DNA from: an uncultured Dongia sp.
Lineage (GTDB): Bacteria > Pseudomonadota > Alphaproteobacteria > Dongiales > Dongiaceae
Direction of reading: 5' to 3'
Assembly: GCF_936916975.1 (NCBI RefSeq)
Contig: NZ_CAKZGO010000013.1
Span: forward strand, 45,979 to 109,978
DNA length: 64,000 bases
The notes under the pieces were generated by a model that was not told the origin of the DNA, did not search any database, and saw only the letters and a list, made by a program, of their open reading frames with translations. This document shows, in pieces, positions 9,444 to 18,003 of the stretch (the stretch's first letter is position 1; every line of letters begins with the position of its first letter). The translations under genes and the position numbers were made by a program.

Positions 9444-10904
9444 ATGTTTCAACACATCTCGCGTCGCCGCTTCATGGCGGGCAGCGCTTCTCTCACAACA
9501 TTTGCAGCACTGCCGCGCTTTGCGGTGGCGGCAGCGCCGATCAACCTGGCGATCACACGCCGCAGCCTGGAGGTGAACGGCAAGGCCGCCACCGTCTTTG
9601 GCATCGTGCAACCCGATGGCACCCACGGCCTGGCGCTCGATCCGGGTCAGCGCTTCCAGGTTGATCTCACAAACGATGCCGGCGAACCCGCCATCATCCA
9701 CTGGCACGGTATGACGCCGCCCTTCGCCCAGGACGGTGTTGCCGACAAGGACCGTCCCTTATTGGCGGCGGGTGCATCGGCGCGCTACGATTTTGAACCG
9801 CGCACCGGCACCCATTGGATGCATTCTCATCACGGGCTGCAGGAGCAGCGCCTGATGGCGGCACCGCTCATCGTGCACAGCGATGATGATCTGCGCGCCG
9901 ACGTCCAGGAGGTGGTCGTGCTGCTGCATGATTTCACCTTCCGCGATCCGGTTGAAATCCTCAGCGAACTCACCGGCGGTGCGGGCATGGCACATGCCGG
10001 TCATGACATGTCCAATATGGATATGGGTGATATGGAGATGCCCGCCGCCGATTCCCCTGGGGCCGATATGCCGGGCATGGACCACGGCACCATGGCGATG
10101 GACCTCAACGACGTCACCTATGACGCCTATCTTGCCAACGACCGCACGCTCGCCGATCCGCTGGTGGTGCGGACTGAGCGTGGTGGTCGCATTCGGCTGC
10201 GCCTGATCAACGGTGCCACGACGACAGCCTTCCATATCGATCTCGGTGCGCTGACCGGCACCGTGGTGGCAGTCGATGGCAATGCGGTGCAGCCTGTCAC
10301 CGGGCAGCGCTTCCCCATGACCATGGGCCAGCGTCTCGACATCCTCCTCGATCTGCCGAAGGAGGGCGGTGCCTTCCCGATCCTGGCGTTGCGCGAAGGG
10401 GCAGTGGAACGCACCGGTATCATCCTCGCAAGCCCGGATGCGGCGATCACCCGGATTGCCGAAAAAGGCGACGCCACCACCACTGCACTCACGATCGATT
10501 TCGAGACGCAGTTGATGGCCGCCACCCCGCTTCCGGCGAAAGCACCGGATGCCAGGCTCCGCGCGACGCTGACGGGATCGATGATGCCCTATGTCTGGGC
10601 GATCAACGGCGAGGTGTTCGGCAAGCACACGCCGCTGCAGGTCGCCGAGGGCCAGCGCGTCATCATCGAGATGGTCAACAACAGCCAGATGGCGCATCCG
10701 ATGCATCTCCATGGCCATCATTTCCAAGTGGTCGAGGTGCAAGGCCGCGCGCTCAACGGCGCGGTGCGCGACACGGTGCTGGTACCGATCGGCGGCTCGG
10801 TCAGCATCGCCTTCGACGCCGACAATCGCGGGCGCTGGCCGTTCCACTGCCACAATCTCCTGCACATGGCGACCGGCATGATGTCGGAAGTGGCGTATAG
10901 CTGA
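9444..10904 (+). CDS. Tat-exported multicopper oxidase (CopA/CueO-like)
   Basis: A 486-residue three-cupredoxin oxidase. The N-terminus ISRRRFMAGSASLTTFAAL is a twin-arginine signal, so it is exported folded. The four copper-ligand motifs are visible: HWHG (residues 86-89), HSH (127-129), HPMHLHGHHF near the C-terminus and HCHNLLHMATGM at the end, which includes the type-1 Cys and the axial Met. Residues 182-220 form a Met/Asp/His-rich insert (HDMSNMDMGDMEMP, GMDHGTMAMD) like those of copper-resistance oxidases that take Cu(I). Likely role: oxidation of Cu(I) in the periplasm. The small Cys-rich exported protein just upstream supports this. Confidence 0.9.
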   Translation: MFQHISRRRFMAGSASLTTFAALPRFAVAAAPINLAITRRSLEVNGKAATVFGIVQPDGTHGLALDPGQRFQVDLTNDAGEPAIIHWHGMTPPFAQDGVADKDRPLLAAGASARYDFEPRTGTHWMHSHHGLQEQRLMAAPLIVHSDDDLRADVQEVVVLLHDFTFRDPVEILSELTGGAGMAHAGHDMSNMDMGDMEMPAADSPGADMPGMDHGTMAMDLNDVTYDAYLANDRTLADPLVVRTERGGRIRLRLINGATTTAFHIDLGALTGTVVAVDGNAVQPVTGQRFPMTMGQRLDILLDLPKEGGAFPILALREGAVERTGIILASPDAAITRIAEKGDATTTALTIDFETQLMAATPLPAKAPDARLRATLTGSMMPYVWAINGEVFGKHTPLQVAEGQRVIIEMVNNSQMAHPMHLHGHHFQVVEVQGRALNGAVRDTVLVPIGGSVSIAFDADNRGRWPFHCHNLLHMATGMMSEVAYS

Positions 10905-10933
10905 GCGACTGACGGCTCAATTGAAACCAGACC

Positions 10934-11022
10934 ACGTCATGGCCGGGCTTGACCCGGCCATCCACGAGTTTGCTTGCCACAAAGCAACTCGTGGATGCCC
11001 ACACCAAGTGCGGGCATGACGT
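10934..11022. repeat. 89-base imperfect palindromic intergenic element
   Basis: Both ends read ACGTCATG/CATGACGT and the halves are complementary through most of their length. The inner stem is ATCCACGAGTT..TGCTT (from 10960) against AAGCA-ACTCGTGGAT (to 10996) with a one-base bulge. The outer arms GGCCGGGCTTGACCCGGCC and GCCCACACCAAGTGCGGGC are partly degenerate partners. Such ATGGCCGGGCTTGACCCGGCCATCC-type elements occur as dispersed REP-like repeats in many alphaproteobacterial genomes. It sits between the convergent multicopper oxidase and mgsA genes, so it could also serve as a bidirectional 3'-end structure. Confidence 0.72.
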
Positions 11023-11041
11023 AAGGGAATGACGGGGCCGC

Positions 11042-11434
11042 CTACCTCTTCGCCATGCCTTCGATGAGAAGATTGGCCGTCGCCTCGTTGCAGGCAAAGG
11101 GAATATCGTAAACGATGCTGAGGCGTATCAGCGCCTTGACGTCGACGTCATGAGGCAGGGCGGTCATCGGGTCGACGAAGAAGATCAACGCCTGCACCTT
11201 CCGCTCCGCGATCAGCGCGCCGATCTGCTGGTCACCCCCGAGCGGGCCGCTTTTCAGTTTCTTGATCTTGAGCGATCGGCATGCGGCGCCCACGATGCCG
11301 CCGGTCGTCCCGGTCGCAAAGAGCCTGTAGCGGCTGAGCAGGCGCTCGTGTTGAACGGCCCAGTCGCGCATCCGGGACTTCATCTCGTCATGAGCGACGA
11401 TGGCGAGGGACGCCGCGGTATTGGCGGTAACCAT
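11042..11434 (-). CDS. mgsA: Methylglyoxal synthase
   Basis: A 130-residue cytosolic enzyme that converts dihydroxyacetone phosphate to methylglyoxal and phosphate, an overflow bypass of lower glycolysis. It matches the family end to end: [11 protein letters not shown] at the start, the phosphate-binding ATGTTGGI, the catalytic-Asp motif [37 protein letters not shown], and [15 protein letters not shown]. Length is close to that of other short bacterial MgsA proteins. It is a single gene, convergent with the copper oxidase and divergent from tauD. Dihydroxyacetone phosphate is also the product of GlpD encoded 6.5 kb away, a metabolic but not a genetic link. Confidence 0.95.
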   Translation of the reverse strand: MVTANTAASLAIVAHDEMKSRMRDWAVQHERLLSRYRLFATGTTGGIVGAACRSLKIKKLKSGPLGGDQQIGALIAERKVQALIFFVDPMTALPHDVDVKALIRLSIVYDIPFACNEATANLLIEGMAKR

Positions 11435-11469
11435 CTGCGATTCCTTGATATTTGGCGAGATTGATAAGC

Positions 11470-11493
11470 CTTGGTTAAGAAAAACTAACCAAG
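11470..11493. promoter_or_regulatory. Perfect 8-base inverted repeat between mgsA and tauD
   Basis: CTTGGTTA (11470-11477) and TAACCAAG (11486-11493) are exact complements separated by AGAAAAAC. The site lies 35 bases before the mgsA start on one side and just before the tauD promoter on the other. It could be an operator for either gene. It lacks the features of a terminator. Confidence 0.45.
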
Positions 11494-11510
11494 CCCACGA
11501 GAAACGCTTA

Positions 11511-11540
11511 TTTGTCTACTAGTTTGGTAGTGATTATAGT
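11511..11540 (+). promoter_or_regulatory. tauD promoter with putative sulfur-starvation operator
   Basis: TTGTCT (11512-11517) and TATAGT (11535-11540) have a 17-base spacing, a good sigma-70-type promoter. Inside it lies the dyad CTAC-N7-GTAG (11516-11530). The 11-mer TTTGTCTACTA is found again, with the same dyad spacing and a downstream TAG-N-GATT, in front of the sulfate-binding protein gene (15117-15145, other strand). Shared sequence at two sulfur genes points to one common regulator, which I cannot name. Confidence 0.65.
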
Positions 11541-11622
11541 TCAGCCCATGACGACCTCTGGATGGGCGCCCCAAAGACTGCCCCACCGGACATCCTTTTG
11601 GAAGCCAGAGCAGGAGGCCAGC

Positions 11623-12477
11623 ATGAGCAATCGCACAATCGCCGACCGGATCAAGATCGACGCGCTGAGCCCGGTCATCGGTGGGCTGGTGGAGGGCGTC
11701 GATCTCGCGCGCCCGCTTGATGCGGCGAGCCGCGCCCGCTTGGGGCAAGCCTTGCTCGACCACAAGGTGCTGTTCTTCGAGGATCAGACGATCACCCCGC
11801 AGCAGCAGCGCAATTTTGCCGCCAGCTTCGGCAAGCTGCACATTCATCCGATCTATCCGCAGGTCGAAGACGTGCCGGAGATTCTCATTCTCGACACCCA
11901 TGTCGACAATCTGCCGGACAATGATACCTGGCACACCGACGTCACCTTCATCGAGACGCCGCCCTTGGGCTCCGTTCTTTACGCCAAGCAGTTGCCGCCG
12001 AGTGGTGGTGATACGTTGTGGGTCAATAACGAGGCGGCGTTCGCGGCATTGTCGCCGGCCTACCGCGCCTTTCTCGAGCGTCTGACGGCAACGCATGATT
12101 TCGTCAAATCCTTCCCGCGCGAGCGTTACGCAACGACACCGTCGGAAGAGAAAAAATGGTTGGTGGCGCAGGCCAAGAACAAGCCGGTGAAACACCCGGT
12201 CATCCGCACCCATCCGGTGAGCGGCGCCAAAGGCCTGTTCGTCAACGAAGGCTTCACGACGCGCATCAACGAATTGTCGGCGGCCGAAAGCCGTTCGGTG
12301 CTTGATCTGCTGTTCGCGCATATCGCCAAGCCCGATTTCCAGATCCGCTATCGCTGGAAGCTGAATGCCGTGGCGATGTGGGACAATCGTGCGACACAGC
12401 ACTATGCGGTGGCGGATTACCTGCCACATCGGCGCGTGATGCACCGGGCGACCATTCTGGGCGACCGCCCTTTCTAA
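11623..12477 (+). CDS. tauD: TauD/TfdA-family Fe(II)/2-oxoglutarate dioxygenase
   Basis: A 284-residue dioxygenase of the taurine/alkylsulfonate/alkylsulfate group, which uses 2-oxoglutarate and O2 to release sulfite or sulfate from organosulfur compounds. The iron-binding HxD lies in [18 protein letters not shown], followed by [16 protein letters not shown]. The second half has [20 protein letters not shown] (2-oxoglutarate Arg region) and [14 protein letters not shown] with the distal His, and [11 protein letters not shown] at the end. ATG 11623 is chosen because CAGGAGG precedes it by six bases; upstream in-frame codons lie in the promoter. No TauABC transporter is adjacent. The exact substrate (taurine, other sulfonate, sulfate ester) is not determined. 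Confidence 0.87.
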   Translation: MSNRTIADRIKIDALSPVIGGLVEGVDLARPLDAASRARLGQALLDHKVLFFEDQTITPQQQRNFAASFGKLHIHPIYPQVEDVPEILILDTHVDNLPDNDTWHTDVTFIETPPLGSVLYAKQLPPSGGDTLWVNNEAAFAALSPAYRAFLERLTATHDFVKSFPRERYATTPSEEKKWLVAQAKNKPVKHPVIRTHPVSGAKGLFVNEGFTTRINELSAAESRSVLDLLFAHIAKPDFQIRYRWKLNAVAMWDNRATQHYAVADYLPHRRVMHRATILGDRPF

Positions 12478-12503
12478 CCAACCGCGTTTCCAGCATCGGA
12501 CTC

Positions 12504-13904
12504 ATGGCCATGGCAGCTGTCGGTGATCAGCGCGGGCGACGCATTGCTATTGTCGGGGCTGGTTTCAGCGGCTCGCTGCTGGCGCTCCATCTGCTGCGGC
12601 GATGTCAACCGGAAGACCGCATCTATCTGGTTGAGCGGAATCAGAATTTCGGTCGCGGTCTTGCTTACGCCACCGGCAATCCCAATCATTTGCTGAACGT
12701 GCGCGCCGGTAATATGAGCGCCTTCCCGGACGAGCCCGATCATTTCGTGCGCTGGCTGCAAGCCCTGCCGCCGGAAGAGAAGGCCGAGCTCGCCGGCGAG
12801 CCGAGCGCATCGACTTTCGTGCCGCGCCGTGTCTTCGGCAATTACATCCAGCAATTGCTGGGCGACAAGATCTGGCGGGAAGAACAGGGCCATAATCTCT
12901 TTCTGGTAACTGACGAGGCCGTGGCGTTGCATCGCGGGCCGCAGGGCCTGGCCCTGGAGCTCGCCGTCGGACGGCGCTACGACATCGACCACGCCGTCCT
13001 TGCCGTCGGCAATTTCCCGCCAGCCCAGTCCGCCGCCGGCTATTACGGCGATCCCTGGAATCCGGCCTGCCTCGCCGATCTACCCGCCGATGCGCCGGTT
13101 CTCATTCTCGGCACGGGCCTTACCTTCATTGATACGGTTCTCTCGCTGCTGGACCGTAGTCATCAAGGCAAGATCTACGCTTTGTCGCGGCGTGGCCTCC
13201 TGCCGCGCGTTCATGCCGCCGTGCCGACGCCGTGGAAATACGTGTCACCTCCCAATGGGAAGAGTCTAGTGAGCCTGCTCCGTCAAATCCGTGCCGCCTG
13301 CGCCGCCGCAGAAAGTGTCGGAGCTGGATGGCGGGCGGCGATTGATGGCTTGCGGCCGCACACCCAGCGCCTGTGGCAGGAAATGCCGCGCCAGGAACGT
13401 TCGAGGTTCCTGCGGCATCTGCGACCCTGGTGGGATGTGCATCGCCACCGCAGCGCGCCGCAGGTCGCGGGCCGCATTCAGGCAGCGATCGATCGCGGAC
13501 AGCTGGAGATCATCAAGGGTCGCATCGCCACAAGCACGCGTGCGACCAATGTCACGGAAGTAGAGATTGGTTTGCGTGGCGACGCCGGCATGCAGTTGAT
13601 CAGCGTAGACCGCATCATCGATTGCTCCGGCCCACGCTCCGACGCCACCATGATTGATCAGCCGCTGGTCCAGCAATTGCTGAGCAGCGGCCAGGTACAT
13701 CCCGATCCGCTCGGCCTCGGCATCGACGTCACGACGGACGGCGCGGTGATCGACGCCTTTGGCTGTGCCGCGCGGGACATCCATGCCGTCGGTCCGATCA
13801 CCAAGGGCACTTTCTGGGAAATCATCGCGGTGCCGGATCTTCGCCTCGCCTGCGCCGATCTTGCTGGCAAACTGCTTGCCGTGTCCGCTGCCTTCGCAAA
13901 GTAG
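12504..13904 (+). CDS. FAD/NAD(P)-binding protein (YdhS-like)
   Basis: A 466-residue protein with an N-terminal Rossmann dinucleotide site (IAIVGAGFSGSLLALHLL, about residues 13-30) followed by YLVERNQNFGRGLAYATGN and HLLNVRAGNMSAFPDEPDHF, features of the FAD-NAD(P)-binding family seen in E. coli YdhS. A second nucleotide-binding segment is VLILGTGLTFIDTVLSLL, and the C-terminal half has DRIIDCSGPRSD. It starts 27 bases after tauD, with no terminator between, so it is probably co-transcribed from the sulfur-responsive promoter. Its substrate is unknown; context suggests an oxidoreductase acting on an organosulfur compound or its product, which is inference. Confidence 0.75.
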   Translation: MAMAAVGDQRGRRIAIVGAGFSGSLLALHLLRRCQPEDRIYLVERNQNFGRGLAYATGNPNHLLNVRAGNMSAFPDEPDHFVRWLQALPPEEKAELAGEPSASTFVPRRVFGNYIQQLLGDKIWREEQGHNLFLVTDEAVALHRGPQGLALELAVGRRYDIDHAVLAVGNFPPAQSAAGYYGDPWNPACLADLPADAPVLILGTGLTFIDTVLSLLDRSHQGKIYALSRRGLLPRVHAAVPTPWKYVSPPNGKSLVSLLRQIRAACAAAESVGAGWRAAIDGLRPHTQRLWQEMPRQERSRFLRHLRPWWDVHRHRSAPQVAGRIQAAIDRGQLEIIKGRIATSTRATNVTEVEIGLRGDAGMQLISVDRIIDCSGPRSDATMIDQPLVQQLLSSGQVHPDPLGLGIDVTTDGAVIDAFGCAARDIHAVGPITKGTFWEIIAVPDLRLACADLAGKLLAVSAAFAK

Positions 13905-13952
13905 GTGCGCCGCCGGTCGTCTTCAGTAGCGTCAAGCCATCACCCAAAACAG

Positions 13953-13979
13953 AAACGGGGCCCTTGCGGGCCCCGTTTT
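13953..13979. terminator. Bidirectional rho-independent terminator
   Basis: An 11-base perfect stem, AAACGGGGCCC with GGGCCCCGTTT, and the loop TTGC, is flanked by A-rich and T-rich tracts. It lies between the convergent FAD-protein and sulfate-binding protein genes and can serve both. Confidence 0.88.
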
Positions 13980-13999
13980 GCAGTTAAATGAGCGATCGA

Positions 14000-15022
14000 T
14001 CAGTTGGTCGGCTGGTAGATCTGATCGAAGGTCCCGCCATCACCGAAATGTTCCGGCTGCGCTTTGGCCCAGCCACCGAACTCGCCATCGATGGTGATGA
14101 GATTGACCTTGGGAAAATCCTTCTCATGCGCGGCCGCCACTTTGGGGTCGGTCGGGCGATAGAAGTTCTTCGCGGCGATCTCCTGGCCTTCCGGCGTGTA
14201 GAGATAATTGAGATAGGCTTCGGCGACTTTGCGCGTGCCGTGGGCGTCGACCACCTTGTCGACCACTGCCACAGGCGGTTCGGCGAGGATGCTGACACTC
14301 GGAACAACGATGTCGAACTGATCCGGGCCCAGTTCCTTGACAGCCAGGAAGGCTTCGTTTTCCCAGGCGAGCAGCACATCACCGATGCCACGCTGGACGA
14401 AGGTCGTGGTCGAACCGCGTGCGCCGCTATCGAGGACGGGGACATGACTATAGAGGCTCTTCACGAAGGCCTGCGCGGTTTCGGCGCTGCCGCCCGGCTG
14501 CTTCAGGGCCCAGCCCCAGGCAGCGAGATAGTTCCAGCGTGCGCCACCCGAGGTTTTCGGATTCGGTGTAATCACTTCGACGCCATCCTTCACCAGATCG
14601 CCCCAATCCTGGATGCCCTTGGGGTTGCCCTTGCGGACCAGGAACACGATGGTCGAGGTATAGGGCGAGGAATTGTGCGGCAGCTTCTTCTGCCAGCCGG
14701 CATCGAGCAGTTTGCCCTTGGCGGCGATTTCGTCGATGTCATAAGCCAAGGCGAGCGTCACGACATCTGCCTCGAGCCCGTCGATCACCGAGCGGGCCTG
14801 CTTGCCGGAGCCGCCATGGGAGGCCTCGATGCTGAGATCCTCGCCGGTTTCCTTCTTCCAATGGGCGGCAAAGGCGGCGTTGAATTCCTTATAAAGCTCG
14901 CGGGTCGGGTCATAGGACACGTTGAGGAGCTTGGTTTCGGCCTGGGCCAGCTGCGGCAGGGCGCTGCTGGCGAGGGCCGCCAGAACCACGGCAACTGAGA
15001 GAGAACGTCTTGAAATCAACAT
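14000..15022 (-). CDS. sbp: Sulfate/thiosulfate ABC transporter periplasmic binding protein
   Basis: A 340-residue protein with a signal peptide ([20 protein letters not shown], cleavage near AQA-ET). The mature start [20 protein letters not shown] is characteristic of Sbp/CysP. The conserved [31 protein letters not shown], and [20 protein letters not shown] segments form the sulfate pocket. Its normal partners CysT, CysW and CysA are not in the window, so it is an orphan binding protein. The gene has its own promoter with the same motif as tauD, consistent with induction when sulfate is scarce. Sbp versus CysP specificity cannot be settled here. Confidence 0.93.
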   Translation of the reverse strand: MLISRRSLSVAVVLAALASSALPQLAQAETKLLNVSYDPTRELYKEFNAAFAAHWKKETGEDLSIEASHGGSGKQARSVIDGLEADVVTLALAYDIDEIAAKGKLLDAGWQKKLPHNSSPYTSTIVFLVRKGNPKGIQDWGDLVKDGVEVITPNPKTSGGARWNYLAAWGWALKQPGGSAETAQAFVKSLYSHVPVLDSGARGSTTTFVQRGIGDVLLAWENEAFLAVKELGPDQFDIVVPSVSILAEPPVAVVDKVVDAHGTRKVAEAYLNYLYTPEGQEIAAKNFYRPTDPKVAAAHEKDFPKVNLITIDGEFGGWAKAQPEHFGDGGTFDQIYQPTN

Positions 15023-15116
15023 CTTAAGCCTCCTGTGGGCGCTTCACGGCGCGGGTTTCCACCTCGCCAGCACGTCTCGCTTCTGAACCTTACGCCGGTG
15101 CTGGCTTAATCGAAAG

Positions 15117-15145
15117 ACTAAATCTCTATCGATGTAGTAGACAAA
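15117..15145 (-). promoter_or_regulatory. sbp promoter with putative sulfur-starvation operator
   Basis: Read on the minus strand, TTTGTCTACTA is followed by CATCGA, TAG, A and GATTTAGT. This aligns with the tauD promoter at 11511: the same 11-mer, then six variable bases, then TAG-N-GATT. The dyad is CTAC-N7-ATAG, one base off the tauD version. It is about 95 bases before the sbp start codon. The -35 would be TTGTCT; the -10 (TTTAGT) is weaker than in tauD. Confidence 0.62.
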
Positions 15146-15284
15146 CGAGGCTAACTTAAAGGCGCCGCGAGTTTTTCTTAAGTCGACCATGATTGGTCCG
15201 CACGATGGAAAACGGGTGCCCTCCCGCGTCGGTATGCTAAAGACCTCATATTCCCAAGATATTTCAGGCCATTTACGGACCCGC

Positions 15285-16826
15285 ATGTTCTCCCTCCGCG
15301 CCATCGCCACCGTCGGCGGCATGACCCTCCTCAGCCGGATCCTCGGCTTCGTTCGCGAAGTGATGATCGCCGGCATCCTGGGCGCGGGTCCCATGGCGGA
15401 AGCCTTCATCGTCGCCATGCGGCTGCCGAACCTGCTGCGCCAGATGTTTGCGGAGGGCGCCTTCAGTGCCGCCTTCGTGCCGGTCTTCACCCGCCATGTG
15501 GCCGAAGGTGGCGTCAACGGTGCGCGGATCTTTGCCGAGCAGGTGCTCTCTGTCCTCCTCGTGGCGCTCCTGGTGACGACGATCGCCGCTGAACTCGCCA
15601 TGCCCTGGCTCATCCATCTCTTTGCCCCCGGCTTCGACGAGATGCCGGAGAAGTTCGCGGCCACGGTCCTCTTCACCGGCATCACCTTTCCCTACATCGT
15701 CTTCATGTCGCTCTGCGCCCTGCAGGGCGGCATGCTCAACGGGCTGCAGAAGTTCGGCCAGAACGCGGTCACGCCGGTCATCCTCAATGCCATCCTGGTC
15801 GCCAGCATGTGGTTCATCCGCGGCGATGATTTCTTCGTCGGCCAGGCGCTCTCATGGTCGGTAACGCTGGCCGGCCTCGTGCAGTTCCTGTGGCTGACCT
15901 ATGCCTGCCACCGGGCGGGGCTCAGACTCCGTCTGCCCTGGCCGCGCTTCACGCCCGATGTGAAGCGGCTGTGCATCCTCATGGTGCCGGGCCTCATCGG
16001 TTCCAGCGTCAACCAGATCAACCTCGCCGTCTCGACCATCCTTGCTTCGCTGCATCCGGGCTCGGTCTCTTATATCTATTACGCCGACCGGCTCTACCAA
16101 TTGCCGCTGGCCCTGATCGGCTCGGCGATCGGCGTGGTGCTGCTGCCCGCACTTACCCGGTCGCTGCGCGGCGATGATCCGGCGGCCGCACTCCGCATGC
16201 AGAACCGCGCGCTGGAGCTCGGCCTGATGCTGTCGCTGCCGGCCACCATCGGCCTGATGGTCGCTGCCTTGCCGATCGTCACCACGGTCTATCAGCGCGG
16301 CGCCTTCGGCCATGACGATGCGCAGGCCGTGGCGCTGGCCTTGATGATCATGTCGGCGGGGCTGCCGGCTTATGTCGGCAACAAGGCGCTGACCGCGGCC
16401 TTCCTCGCCCGCGAGGATACCGCGACACCCTTCAAGCAGGCGGCGATCAGTGTCGCCATCAACATCAGCATCAGCGCCTTGCTGACGCCGACCTATGGCT
16501 ATATCGGCGTCGCCATCGGCGCCATGGCATCGGCCTGGGTGAATGCCATCCTGCTGGCCGCCATCCTGCTGCGCCGCGGCTACCTCACCTTCGATGATCG
16601 CCTGCGCCGCATGCTGCCGCGTCTCTTTCTGTGCTGCGCCGGATTGGGTGCTGCCACCTGGGCCGCCGGCGACCTCTTGTGGCCGGGCGGTTCTGCGAGC
16701 ACGTTGGAACAGGCGCTGGCCCTGGTCGCCATCATCGCCGCGGGTGGCGCCGTCTTTGCCGGTCTCATCCTGCTGCTGCGCGTCAGTTCCTTCGCCGAAC
16801 TCCGCAACCTTCGCCGCAGGCGCTAA
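15285..16826 (+). CDS. murJ: Lipid II flippase MurJ (MviN)
   Basis: A 513-residue multi-pass inner-membrane protein that flips lipid-linked peptidoglycan precursor to the periplasmic face. The N-terminal signature ATVGGMTLLSRILGFVREV, then AEAFIVAMRLPNLLRQMFAEGAFSAAFVPVF, is diagnostic of MurJ. About 14 hydrophobic segments follow, with RLYQLPLALIGSAIGVVLLP in the middle. ATG 15285 is chosen because the family starts a few residues before the signature; an in-frame ATG at 15189 would add 32 unrelated residues. It is a single gene between the sbp promoter and glpR. Confidence 0.96.
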   Translation: MFSLRAIATVGGMTLLSRILGFVREVMIAGILGAGPMAEAFIVAMRLPNLLRQMFAEGAFSAAFVPVFTRHVAEGGVNGARIFAEQVLSVLLVALLVTTIAAELAMPWLIHLFAPGFDEMPEKFAATVLFTGITFPYIVFMSLCALQGGMLNGLQKFGQNAVTPVILNAILVASMWFIRGDDFFVGQALSWSVTLAGLVQFLWLTYACHRAGLRLRLPWPRFTPDVKRLCILMVPGLIGSSVNQINLAVSTILASLHPGSVSYIYYADRLYQLPLALIGSAIGVVLLPALTRSLRGDDPAAALRMQNRALELGLMLSLPATIGLMVAALPIVTTVYQRGAFGHDDAQAVALALMIMSAGLPAYVGNKALTAAFLAREDTATPFKQAAISVAINISISALLTPTYGYIGVAIGAMASAWVNAILLAAILLRRGYLTFDDRLRRMLPRLFLCCAGLGAATWAAGDLLWPGGSASTLEQALALVAIIAAGGAVFAGLILLLRVSSFAELRNLRRRR

Positions 16827-16903
16827 CAGCAAAACCGGATTGGCATGAACGCCATGCCGTGACTAATCTCTGAGCCACCACTAACCGCTGCGGACCCCGC
16901 GCC

Positions 16904-17713
16904 ATGTTCACGCCGACACCACGCCAGAACGACATCCTCGGGATGGCCCGCCTCAACGGCCGGGTCAATGTCGAGGAATTGGCCGCCAAATTCGACGTGA
17001 CGCCGCAGACCATCCGCAAGGATCTCAACGATCTCTGCGGCCAGCGGCTGCTGACGCGCACCCATGGCGGGGCGATCCTGGCGTCGGGCGTCGAGAACGT
17101 CGCCTATGAGGCGCGCCGGCATCTGGCCGACGACGAGAAGCGGCGCATCGGTGAACATGCGGCCTCGCTCATCTCGAACGGCTCGTCGCTGTTCGTCAAT
17201 ATCGGCACCACCACGGAAGAAGTGGCGCGGGCACTCCGGGCCCATGAAGGCCTGCTGGTGATCACCAACAACATCCATGTGGCCGGCATCCTGTTGCCCT
17301 CGCAGCGCATCGACGTGATCGTCGCGGGCGGCATGCTGCGCCGGGCCGATGGCGGCATCGTCGGCGAGCAGGCGGTCGATTTCATGTCGCAGTTCAAGGT
17401 CGATTACGCCGTCATCGGCGTCTCGGCGATCGATGACGACGGCTCGCTGCTCGATTTCGATTATCGGGAGGTGCGCGTCGCGCAGGCCATCATCGCCAAC
17501 GCCCGCAACGTCATCCTGGTCGCTGATTCGATGAAGTTCACCCGCACTGCCCCGGTGCGCATCGGGCATCTGTCCGAGATCAATATTTTCGTCACCGACC
17601 GCGCGCCGCCGGAATCGATCGGCGAGATCTGTCGCCACAGCGGCACCACCATCGCCATCGCGCCTGGTGGTCCACCAGTGGACGATCGGGTGGAAGAATC
17701 CGAGCCCAGCTAA
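16904..17713 (+). CDS. glpR: DeoR-family repressor of glycerol metabolism
   Basis: A 269-residue DeoR-type repressor. The N-terminal winged HTH is RQNDILGMARLNGRVNVEELAAKFDVTPQTIRKDLNDL, with HGGAI just after, and the C-terminal sugar-phosphate-sensing domain includes FVNIGTTTEEVARAL, NNIHVAGIL and VGEQAVDFM. Members of this group sense glycerol-3-phosphate and repress glp genes. It lies directly before glpD and the glycerol ABC transporter, and the gap between carries an array of TTTCGTT half-sites. Gene order matches the glpRDVSTPQU cluster described in Rhizobium leguminosarum. Confidence 0.9.
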   Translation: MFTPTPRQNDILGMARLNGRVNVEELAAKFDVTPQTIRKDLNDLCGQRLLTRTHGGAILASGVENVAYEARRHLADDEKRRIGEHAASLISNGSSLFVNIGTTTEEVARALRAHEGLLVITNNIHVAGILLPSQRIDVIVAGGMLRRADGGIVGEQAVDFMSQFKVDYAVIGVSAIDDDGSLLDFDYREVRVAQAIIANARNVILVADSMKFTRTAPVRIGHLSEINIFVTDRAPPESIGEICRHSGTTIAIAPGGPPVDDRVEESEPS

Positions 17714-17726
17714 CGAGTTAGGTTCC

Positions 17727-17742
17727 TTTCGCATCTGCGAAA
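17727..17742. promoter_or_regulatory. Perfect inverted repeat after glpR
   Basis: TTTCGCA-TC-TGCGAAA is a perfect 7-base dyad, 14 bases after the glpR stop. It shares the TTTCG core of the GlpR-like half-sites further downstream, so it may be an extra GlpR site. It could also be a short hairpin at the glpR 3' end. Confidence 0.45.
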
Positions 17743-17828
17743 TCCGCAAGCGAACTGCTTCATTTCGTGCGTTTGAACATCGCTTTGCGATGCAACCGAA
17801 CCTCAATCGGCTGAAAATTTTCCCTTGT

Positions 17829-17873
17829 CTTTCGTTTAGTTTCGTTTAACGATCACGAACGAAAGTAACGAAA
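17829..17873. promoter_or_regulatory. GlpR-like operator array before glpD
   Basis: Four TTTCGTT half-sites lie in 45 bases. TTTCGTTTA occurs at 17830 and 17840 on the plus strand, and TTTCGTTC and TTTCGTTA occur on the minus strand (17864 down to 17857, 17873 down to 17866). The outer pair CTTTCGTT/AACGAAAG forms a dyad. Tandem TTTCGTTT-like sites are typical of DeoR-type GlpR in alphaproteobacteria. The array is about 130 bases before glpD and probably controls the whole glp operon. Confidence 0.7.
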
Positions 17874-18003
17874 CCCGGATGATTGTCACGACGCGGCCGG
17901 CGGAACTGGGTCCCGCCTGCCAGCCAAAGTCCGACTCTCACGGCCTTCCAGAGGCTTGAGCATAGGGGTCGACATCAACCGGATGCGGAGGAAGCGTTAG
18001 ATC

